Source of the DNA: Spirochaetales bacterium
GTDB taxonomy: Bacteria > Spirochaetota > Spirochaetia > DTKZ01
Assembly: GCA_017998025.1 (NCBI GenBank)
Contig: JAGODW010000063.1
Coordinates: 1 to 7,660, forward strand
Reading direction: 5' to 3'
Length of the DNA stretch: 7,660 nt
The notes below the pieces were generated by a model, which worked only from the letters and a program-made list of their open reading frames with translations, did not search any database and was not told the origin of the DNA. Both the position numbers and the translations under genes were made by a program. Of this stretch, positions 1-5,603 are shown in pieces; the stretch's first letter is position 1; each line of letters starts with the position of its first letter.

Positions 1-502
1 CCACTATTGTACCTGCAAAAAGAGCACGAATACAGAGGTTCTCTATATGGAAAGCCACCTGTTTTTTGGGAACGCTTTTAATACTTGTACCATATTCCAG
101 ATAGAGAAAACCTCCCAGGCTTATACACAGATAGATCAGAAGCGAAATACCCAGGTGATTGATTGGAAACATAGAAGCAACGATTGAGAAAACTACCCAG
201 ACGGCAAGGGAGGATGTTACTGCAGCAGCCAAACCGGCGGGAAGCACTACAATAAATACAATGATAAACAGTGTTGTTACCGCCATTCCAATCGGGACTG
301 CCCTGGCTGCCTCTGCGGTAAAAGGGATGCCCTTTGACAGGGCAATAAATAGAAAAGAAATAACAATATTTGAGGGAAGGTTGGTAATCAGTCCTCCCCG
401 GCGACTGCCGATCTTCTCCGCAAGGTAGGTCGTACCGCTAACCCATATGCCGGCAATCATAAAAGCTAATACTGCTTCTATGGGAAATGATCCGGAGCTC
501 AT
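1..502 (-). CDS. Multi-spanning membrane protein of unknown function, C-terminus cut by window edge
   Basis: Reading leftward from ATG at 502-500, the frame stays open to the window edge (167 codons visible). The product is strongly hydrophobic, with about five membrane segments visible, near residues 9-27, 39-55, 71-86, 95-110 and 115-135. Between the first two is a conserved-looking loop rich in small residues (LAEKIGSRRGG, then TNLPSN). I remember a similar arrangement (GxW...AEKxGxxxGG...PS) from uncharacterised bacterial and archaeal membrane proteins but cannot name the family. It has no obvious transporter signature. The start is uncertain: the frame extends 13 codons further to a TTG at 541-539 that overlaps the stop of the vapC remnant, and a TAA lies just upstream of that. 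Neither start has a convincing Shine-Dalgarno sequence. A plus-strand frame over the same stretch is its antisense shadow. Confidence 0.65.
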   Translation of the reverse strand, partial: MSSGSFPIEAVLAFMIAGIWVSGTTYLAEKIGSRRGGLITNLPSNIVISFLFIALSKGIPFTAEAARAVPIGMAVTTLFIIVFIVVLPAGLAAAVTSSLAVWVVFSIVASMFPINHLGISLLIYLCISLGGFLYLEYGTSIKSVPKKQVAFHIENLCIRALFAGTIV

Positions 503-537
503 AATGGTTGTTGTTATAGAGGAAATATCAAGATTAC

Positions 538-582
538 TCAAGGAGTCTGCTTACTTCGTACATCTCTATCTACCAGGATCAT
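538..582 (-). pseudogene. vapC: vapC-type PIN toxin remnant, only the first codons left
   Basis: The ATG at 582-580 overlaps the stop of the antitoxin frame upstream (ATGA), the usual coupling in vapBC operons. The first codons give MILVDRDV. Many VapC toxins (PIN-domain RNases) begin MILVDTSVW, in which the Asp is the first of the metal-binding acidic residues of the active site. After about eight codons the resemblance ends, and the frame closes at a TGA (540-538) after 14 residues. A normal VapC has roughly 125-150 residues, so more than 90% of the gene, including the other catalytic acids, is gone. The next gene begins at once, which points to a deletion or recombination junction around 540-560. 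The short match alone would be weak; the overlap with a clear VapB frame makes it credible. Confidence 0.6.
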
Positions 583-797
583 GGTTGAGGATGATCTGCT
601 ACAGAAAGATCAATTCGATTTCGTGGAGCTGCTTCCGCATAGGGGTCTGAGCCGCTGAATTGAATGAGTCGTTTGCGAGCCTCCCTTTCAATTAAGGCTT
701 TCAACCCTTCCCGTACAAGATCTGTGATTTGCGAGATTCCCGAAATCTCTTTTGCTTCCTTTACTCATTCATTGGGCAATAAGAGTGGAGATCTCAT
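579..797 (-). pseudogene. vapB: VapB-type antitoxin gene interrupted by an in-frame TGA
   Basis: From ATG at 797-795 the frame runs 73 codons to TGA at 581-579, a normal VapB length. The translation begins MRSPLLLPNE, meets TGA at 767-765 (codon 11), then continues VKEAKEISGI, a segment ending TDLVREGLKALIEREARKRL, and a Pro/Arg-rich tail (SGSDPYAEAAPRNRIDLS). This matches the usual VapB layout: an N-terminal strand that dimerises and binds the operator, helices of a ribbon-helix-helix fold with the typical LVREGLKALIERE helix, and a disordered tail that inhibits VapC. The TGA falls where relatives normally have Leu in DELVKEA, so one base change (TTA to TGA) would explain it. Apart from it the frame is intact, so decay seems recent, or the base is a sequencing error. 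No good start codon lies just after the stop. The partner toxin downstream is almost wholly deleted. Confidence 0.8.
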
Positions 798-804
798 GCA
801 TACT

Positions 805-841
805 AATATGATATAATTAGATGTATCTGTCAGTACAGATA
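805..841 (-). promoter_or_regulatory. Candidate vapB promoter with palindromic operator
   Basis: A perfect inverted repeat TATCTGT-N4-ACAGATA lies at 824-841. Its inner part forms the sequence CTGACA on the minus strand (833-828), one mismatch from a -35 box. CATATT (810-805) follows after 17 bp as a plausible -10. VapB proteins of the ribbon-helix-helix type repress their own operons by binding palindromes at the promoter, so a palindrome over the -35 box upstream of vapB fits autoregulation. The predicted transcript start would fall almost on the vapB ATG, so the mRNA would be nearly leaderless, and no Shine-Dalgarno sequence is seen. A second, shorter repeat, CTAAT-N8-ATTAG (803-820), covers the -10. 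The palindrome is seen directly; its role is inferred. Confidence 0.4.
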
Positions 842-878
842 AGACCCGGATTATTTTTTGCATTATCATTATATTTTG

Positions 879-907
879 TTGCTAAATGATGAAAAATAAA
901 ATATACT
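879..907 (+). promoter_or_regulatory. Candidate promoter for the two-component system genes
   Basis: TTGCTA (879-884) and TATACT (902-907) are separated by 17 bp and match the sigma-70 type consensus at 4 of 6 and 5 of 6 positions. The surrounding region (851-928) is very AT-rich. Transcription would start near 914, leaving a leader of only about 15 nt before the kinase ATG at 929. Such AT-rich DNA produces chance matches, so this is a suggestion. Confidence 0.4.
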
Positions 908-928
908 GTTAATATATTTGATAATTTA

Positions 929-2734
929 ATGAGACGGTTTCAAGAACGGTTGGTTCAGTGGTATTTAGATCTTTCCTTGTCCAGTAAAATATATATACCC
1001 AATTTTATTATTATCCTTCTATTAATTTTTATTTCTGGATTTATTGCCCATAATTTAACGTATGATCTTATGATAGAAAGGATTATTAATAGCACCCAAC
1101 AAAGTCAGGATATTATTATTCAAAGCCTGGATAGTGTATTGAACGAGGTGGAAACAGGAGCTCTTAGGGTAGCCTCTGATCCTATTGTTCAACGGGCACT
1201 TGTGGAGAAAAATAAATCAAACCAGCAGCAAGAGATCGAGTCTTACCCTATAGTGGATTCTATATTAGAAAAAACGCTAAATCTGCGAAATTTTGTGGAT
1301 CGTGTTTCTGTTTACAGATTGGATGGAACCTTGCTAGCGACAAGCTATTTCGGGGAGGGGAATTCGATTTACAAAAAGATGCTACCAGAAGCATTTTTGA
1401 AAATGGTCCTGGATTTAAAAGAAAAATATCTGTGGACAGATCCGGGGTCTTTAAAGTACACGTTTGAACAGCCTATTACAACCGGGCCTTCCATGTTCCG
1501 TGTCATTCGCAAGGGGAACCTGGGGGATATTCTGGGAATTCTTGAAGTTAACATGAATAAGAACATTTTCTCCTGTCTGTATAGTCACCTGGATTACGGC
1601 CGGACAGGCCGTTTTATCGTGATAAACAGGAATGGTGTGCTCGTCTTCCCAGAAACAAGTGAGTACAGCCTGTACCGTGAGTTTTTCAGAACCCGCTATC
1701 TGGATCTAATTACCGATTATAACACGAAAGGGAAAATAACTACGTTTGGCAAGGAGCAGTTTGTCGTTACATCAAGACATCTAGAACGACTGGGCTGGCT
1801 GATTGTAGGAATGGTACCCTTGAATGAGTTACTGGGATACGGGAAAAGATTAACCCTCACCATCTATGCAATTGGGCTTTTTTGTATTGTATTTGAAATC
1901 CTATTTGCGATCTGGATTTCAAGTTCTATTTCACGGCCCATTCGTCTATTATCCGATTATATGCGGGATGCTGCAGAGGGGGATATGCAGATCAGGATGC
2001 CCCTTGTTCGAAAGGATGAGATAGGGCTGCTCTCCAGGTCGTTCAACGACATGCTGGAGCAAATTTCCAGCTTGATGGATCAGGTGTATAGCGAGCAAAA
2101 GAGAGAACGAGAACTTGAATTAATCGCATTGCAGTCTCAGATAAATCCACATTTCCTCTATAATTCTCTGGAAAGTATTTGCGCACTATCACAGCTTAAC
2201 AGAAACGAAGACGCCTATACCCTGAGCAAAGCCCTTTCCATGTTTTATCGGGGAGTTTTAAGCCGGGGAAAACAGTACGTCAGTATTCGGGACGAACTCG
2301 CCACATTACAATATTACTTTACCATTCAGGAAATACGGTACCGGGACAAATTTTCTTACTCGATCTCAGTAGAGGAAGACCTGTACGATAAACAGATAAT
2401 TAAACTCACATTACAGCCGCTGGTAGAAAATTCGATCTACCATGGGCTTAAAAATGTTCGAAGAGAGGGCCGCATCTGGATCCTGGGGAAAAAAGAGGGG
2501 AAAAATCGGATCCGGTTAACGGTGATGGATAATGGAATAGGTATAGACGAGAAGACGATTGAAGACTTAATGAACGGATCCATTACGTCGAGAGACAAAA
2601 ATGGCTATGGCTTCACCAATGTAAACCAGCGAATCAAGTTAAGCTTCGGGGATGAATATGGCCTTTCGATCCAGAGTCGGCCCGGGTACTGGACAAAAGT
2701 CCATATCCTTATTCCTTCCATTCAAGAAGGTTAA
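929..2734 (+). CDS. Membrane sensor histidine kinase, YesM/LytS-type, with extracytoplasmic Cache-like domain
   Basis: This 601-residue protein has a membrane segment at about 23-41, an extracytoplasmic region at 42-305 and a second membrane segment at about 308-331. A HAMP linker follows at about 332-385, then a His_kinase (PF06580-type) domain and an HATPase_c domain. The extracytoplasmic part resembles a double Cache fold (for example GRTGRFIVINRNGVLVFP at 224-241), so it probably binds a small ligand outside the membrane. The autophosphorylated His is His408 in INPHFLYNS. The ATP site shows the N box (LVENSIYHG, Asn501), the G1 box (DNGIGID, 534-540) and a glycine-rich GYGFTN near 559-564. 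All key residues are present, so it should be active. It lies 3 bp ahead of its response regulator. The start is supported by the short cytoplasmic stretch before the first membrane segment, but no Shine-Dalgarno sequence precedes it. The ligand is unknown; it may be the solute of the downstream importer. Confidence 0.93.
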   Translation: MRRFQERLVQWYLDLSLSSKIYIPNFIIILLLIFISGFIAHNLTYDLMIERIINSTQQSQDIIIQSLDSVLNEVETGALRVASDPIVQRALVEKNKSNQQQEIESYPIVDSILEKTLNLRNFVDRVSVYRLDGTLLATSYFGEGNSIYKKMLPEAFLKMVLDLKEKYLWTDPGSLKYTFEQPITTGPSMFRVIRKGNLGDILGILEVNMNKNIFSCLYSHLDYGRTGRFIVINRNGVLVFPETSEYSLYREFFRTRYLDLITDYNTKGKITTFGKEQFVVTSRHLERLGWLIVGMVPLNELLGYGKRLTLTIYAIGLFCIVFEILFAIWISSSISRPIRLLSDYMRDAAEGDMQIRMPLVRKDEIGLLSRSFNDMLEQISSLMDQVYSEQKRERELELIALQSQINPHFLYNSLESICALSQLNRNEDAYTLSKALSMFYRGVLSRGKQYVSIRDELATLQYYFTIQEIRYRDKFSYSISVEEDLYDKQIIKLTLQPLVENSIYHGLKNVRREGRIWILGKKEGKNRIRLTVMDNGIGIDEKTIEDLMNGSITSRDKNGYGFTNVNQRIKLSFGDEYGLSIQSRPGYWTKVHILIPSIQEG

Positions 2735-2737
2735 AAA

Positions 2738-4294
2738 ATGGAAACACTCCATATTCCTGTACTTATCGTGGACGATGAATATTTAATTCGCAGTTTGATA
2801 CGGAATGCTGTGGATTGGGAAAAACTCGGTTTTCAAATTGTAGGGGAAGCGGAAGATGGAGAACAGGCACTCCAATTGATAGAACAGTTCAAGCCCAGAC
2901 TGCTGATTGTAGATATCAATATTCCCTTTCTAAACGGCCTGGAACTTTCTATCCAGGTACATCTCACATATCCGTACATAAAAATAATTATTCTAACCGG
3001 GTATGAAGAGTTTAAATATGCACAAAAGGCGATCCAGGCAGGGGTATTGAATTACCTTTTGAAGCCTCTGCATATAGGAGAATTCCAGAAGGCACTGTAC
3101 CAGGCTAAGGATTTAATTCTTGAAGAAGAAAAGAACAAACTACTCACCTTGCATTCCCGTAATACCAGAGGGAAGGAAGCAGGGATGTTGCGGGAACAGT
3201 TCCTCTGTTCTCTGTTGCTTCCCGGCAATTCTTTTACCGATTCTGAATTGGAGGGAAGCCTGCGGATGTATCACATCTACCTACCCGAATGTTTTGTGCT
3301 TGGCATCATCGATGGAAATACAATAAAAGATGTGTTTTCTTCTCCTTCCTGGAATGATTCGGTTATTTCTTTCTATGACGATAACGGGCGGGTGGTACTG
3401 GTTTTCCCGAATGAAAGAGATATCTCTGTTATAGACTCCAACGCTCTGGTAAATACAGGTAAAGAAAACGGGATGGAATTCACCATAGGAATAAGTCGAG
3501 GTCATTCTGGATTCAGGGAATTACCAGAAGCTTATCAAGAGGCGCTCCATGCGTTGGAGCATAAATTTTACAAGGGAGCTGGCCGTGTATTTTTATATGA
3601 ACCGGATCCTTCTGATTTGAAAAAGTGGAAAGGCAGTCCTAACGTGCTGGATAAAAATACGCTATTGATAGGGTTAAGGGCTGGAAACAGCAGGCTTATA
3701 GAAGAACTTCTAGCCAGGCTATTTGATTGGATTGCAGAAAAAAAACCTCCCCGGGAGTACTGCGAATTAATCTGCGTGGAAATATTTGCTGTTTTATATG
3801 AATTCCTGGAAGAACAGGGAATCCCTCCTCAAACGTACTTCTCTGAGATAGATATCCTGGAAGAATTACGGATTCGGGATACGTTTGAGAGTTTAAGGTC
3901 ATGGATGAACCAGATCGTTCTAGACGTATGTAGTAAAAAAGAGATACATAGTTCTAAAAGAACCCAACTGGTGGTACAGAAGGCAAAACAATTCATTGAA
4001 AAGAATTTCTCCAAAAAATATCTATCTGTAGAGCACGTGGCGGAGCATGTTTCTGTAACACCCAACTATTTAAGCGGTGTATTTAAACGGGAATTGCAAG
4101 TGTCTGTTATTGAGTACCTTACCCAGTGCAGGCTAAAGAAAGCTAAAGAACTGATGGAAGCGGAACCTCTTGTATCCATCGGAGAGATTGCAGACAGGGT
4201 AGGGTATATGGATCCTTACTATTTCAGCAAGTGTTTCCGAAAACAGTACGGCATTGCTCCTTCCCACTATATGCGGAATCGTCTGGTTACCTAA
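2738..4294 (+). CDS. Response regulator with AraC-type DNA-binding domain, YesN-like
   Basis: This 518-residue protein starts with a CheY-like receiver (about 5-125) holding the acidic pair Asp12-Asp13, the phosphorylated Asp59 (IVDIN), Thr87 (ILTGYEE) and Lys109 (YLLKP), so all switch residues are in place. A middle region of about 290 residues follows, as in YesN-type regulators, including a GIS-type segment near 248-290 (TIGISRGHSG, later EAYQEALHALEHKF). The C-terminus (about 411-514) is an AraC family pair of helix-turn-helix motifs: SVEHVAEHVSVTPNYLSGVFK, then IGEIADRVGYMDPYYFSKCFRKQYG and a final P-S-x-Y-M-R. The ATG is preceded at 7 nt by AAGAAGG, which lies inside the end of the kinase gene, so the two are probably translationally coupled and form a pair. 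The likely target is the transporter promoter immediately downstream. Confidence 0.94.
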   Translation: METLHIPVLIVDDEYLIRSLIRNAVDWEKLGFQIVGEAEDGEQALQLIEQFKPRLLIVDINIPFLNGLELSIQVHLTYPYIKIIILTGYEEFKYAQKAIQAGVLNYLLKPLHIGEFQKALYQAKDLILEEEKNKLLTLHSRNTRGKEAGMLREQFLCSLLLPGNSFTDSELEGSLRMYHIYLPECFVLGIIDGNTIKDVFSSPSWNDSVISFYDDNGRVVLVFPNERDISVIDSNALVNTGKENGMEFTIGISRGHSGFRELPEAYQEALHALEHKFYKGAGRVFLYEPDPSDLKKWKGSPNVLDKNTLLIGLRAGNSRLIEELLARLFDWIAEKKPPREYCELICVEIFAVLYEFLEEQGIPPQTYFSEIDILEELRIRDTFESLRSWMNQIVLDVCSKKEIHSSKRTQLVVQKAKQFIEKNFSKKYLSVEHVAEHVSVTPNYLSGVFKRELQVSVIEYLTQCRLKKAKELMEAEPLVSIGEIADRVGYMDPYYFSKCFRKQYGIAPSHYMRNRLVT

Positions 4295-4297
4295 TTT

Positions 4298-4350
4298 GTG
4301 TACACTATTCGAAGAATCCTTTGTTGCGAATCTGAGAATTTTCCTAAAAT
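4298..4350 (+). promoter_or_regulatory. Candidate promoter and control region for the ABC importer
   Basis: The 135-bp gap between regulator and binding-protein gene has no clear intrinsic terminator. TTGTTG (4321-4326) and TAAAAT (4345-4350, one mismatch from the -10 consensus) are 18 bp apart and could form a weak promoter of the kind that needs an activator. Upstream are an 8-bp palindrome GTGTACAC (4298-4305) and a 5-bp inverted repeat ATTCG...CGAAT (from about 4307). These are candidates for a regulator site but too short to be convincing. Transcription from the kinase promoter could also read through into the importer genes. Confidence 0.35.
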
Positions 4351-4429
4351 TATGTGTTTTTACCATTCAATTCTGCTTTGAGTCAGCGTACGATACTCCA
4401 AAATAACCTATTTCAAAGGGGAGGTCTAT

Positions 4430-5494
4430 ATGAAAAAAATTGTTGCCCTTTCTCTGGTTGTTTTCCTTGTATGCGGTGTTCTCTTCGCAGGAGGAAAACA
4501 AGAACAAAAACCCGCTGGGAAAAAATGGCGGATCGCTTTGAGCAATGACTATGCGGGAAACTCCTGGCGTCAGCAGATGCTGAAGGATTGGAAGAGTGTA
4601 GTAGAAAAGGCGAAAGCGCAAGGCTTAATTGCGGAAGGGCCTGCTTTTACGACAAATGAAAGCTCTGCGGCAGAACAGGCTGCCCAGATCCAGAACCTGA
4701 TTCTGGAAGGGTATGATGCTATTGTATTAGATGCCGCTTCTCCTACGGCCTTAAACGCTGCGGTAAAGAAGGCAATTGAAGCAGGAATTCCGGTAATCTC
4801 CTTCGATAATGCAATAACGGAACCTTCTGCGTACCGACTGATCACAGATTTCGAGTACTATGGTCGATCGGAAGTTGAGTACCTCGCTACACGGCTTCCC
4901 AATGGGGGGAATGTTCTGGAGATCCGCGGTCTTGCCGGAACCTACGTGAATGATGCGATTCATGCGGGAATTATGGAAGGAATCAAAAAATATCCGCAAT
5001 TTAAGATTGTGGGTGAGGTATATGGAAACTGGACCGAGTCAGTTGCTCAAAAAGAAGTTGCAGGGATTCTTCCCTCCCTTCCTAAGATTGATGCAGTGGT
5101 GACCCAGGGCGGAGATGGGTATGGTGCAGTAAAAGCTTTCGAAGCCGCTGGCAGGCCGATTCCTATTGTATTTATGGGAAACCGGTACGATGAACTTGAA
5201 ATCTGGAAGGAATTAAAAACAAAAACAGGATGGGATACATCGTCCTGTACAATTTCCCCCAGTGTAGTGCAGATTGCTTTCTGGGTGGCCCTGGAAGTTT
5301 TGAATGGAGAGGATGTGCCAAAAGAAATAAAATTGCCTCCCCTCACAATTCCCGGTGATAAATTGGATTACTTCCTCGCTCATACGGAAAAAGGCGGTGT
5401 AGCAACAATTGAGTATCCCCAGTCATGGGTAAAGGAGCTTATAAAGAATGCAAAGGCAGGGAAACCGGCTCCAGCAGATCCGCTTCCGCAATAA
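4430..5494 (+). CDS. Periplasmic sugar-type ABC substrate-binding protein (Peripla_BP_4/RbsB-like)
   Basis: This 354-residue protein has a signal peptide (MKK, then a hydrophobic core to about residue 19) probably cut after Ala20 in VLFA-GG. A Cys at 15 sits in the core, but Val at -1 makes a lipobox unlikely. The mature part has the alternating alpha/beta pattern of the type I periplasmic-binding fold. An N-terminal lobe starts IALSNDYAGNSWRQQM (35-50), then comes EQAAQIQNLILEGYDAIVLD (82-101), AGIPVISFDN (118-127) and a second lobe with GNVLEIRGLAG (160-170) and VVTQGGDGYGA (223-233). The Trp, Asn and Asp residues in these loops are typical sugar contacts in the family. It captures the solute and delivers it to the permease encoded downstream. 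The start is fixed by a strong Shine-Dalgarno sequence, GGGGAGG, 5 nt before the ATG, the best ribosome site in the window, in line with high demand for a binding protein. The ligand (pentose, polyol or another small solute) cannot be told. Confidence 0.93.
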   Translation: MKKIVALSLVVFLVCGVLFAGGKQEQKPAGKKWRIALSNDYAGNSWRQQMLKDWKSVVEKAKAQGLIAEGPAFTTNESSAAEQAAQIQNLILEGYDAIVLDAASPTALNAAVKKAIEAGIPVISFDNAITEPSAYRLITDFEYYGRSEVEYLATRLPNGGNVLEIRGLAGTYVNDAIHAGIMEGIKKYPQFKIVGEVYGNWTESVAQKEVAGILPSLPKIDAVVTQGGDGYGAVKAFEAAGRPIPIVFMGNRYDELEIWKELKTKTGWDTSSCTISPSVVQIAFWVALEVLNGEDVPKEIKLPPLTIPGDKLDYFLAHTEKGGVATIEYPQSWVKELIKNAKAGKPAPADPLPQ

Positions 5495-5510
5495 TTTTGC
5501 TCTATAATTT

Positions 5511-5538
5511 CCGGAGAGTCTTTTTAAAGACTCCCCGG
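5511..5538 (+). terminator. Strong hairpin between binding-protein and ATPase genes (leaky terminator or mRNA-stabilising stem)
   Basis: The segment folds into a near-perfect stem. CCGG at 5511-5514 pairs with CCGG at 5535-5538, then one A-C mismatch, then GAGTCTT pairs with AAGACTC around a short T/A loop. It lies 16 nt after the binding-protein stop and 65 nt before the ATPase ATG. The bases after it (CATTGTTTCTGG) are only moderately T-rich, so it may be a partial terminator, or a 3' barrier that protects the upstream message from exonucleases. Either would give more binding protein than membrane components, a common need in binding-protein importers. Confidence 0.65.
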
Positions 5539-5603
5539 CATTGTTTCTGGCCTTGTTTTACGAATCAATCAATTATGAACGGATAATACATAGAGTTATT
5601 AAT

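Noticed and set aside
159..428. Plus-strand 89-codon frame
   Set aside because: It is antisense to the membrane-protein frame, which shows strong hydrophobic segments and a coherent family-like layout. The plus-strand product has no such pattern.
447..650. Plus-strand 67-codon frame
   Set aside because: It lies opposite the membrane-protein start and the vapBC remnant, has no ribosome site and resembles nothing; the minus-strand reading explains the sequence.
4430..4495. Binding protein as a lipoprotein anchored at Cys15
   Set aside because: Residues before Cys15 are Phe-Leu-Val; Val directly before the Cys is not normal for a lipobox, and the Cys lies within the hydrophobic core. Cleavage after Ala20 is more likely, although spirochaete lipoboxes are relaxed, so it is not excluded.
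1369..5346. Various minus-strand and off-frame short open frames within the kinase, regulator and binding-protein genes
   Set aside because: All overlap confidently identified coding sequence, have no ribosome sites and show no recognisable motifs.
5541..5603. Upstream TTG start for the ATPase, adding 21 residues
   Set aside because: It begins 2 nt after the strong hairpin with no Shine-Dalgarno sequence. The added residues do not resemble the family, whose domain normally starts a few residues before the VQNLGKNF-like strand.
5545..5603. Internal promoter ahead of the ATPase gene
   Set aside because: GATAAT (5582-5587) looks like a -10 box, but no -35-like hexamer stands at a workable distance.
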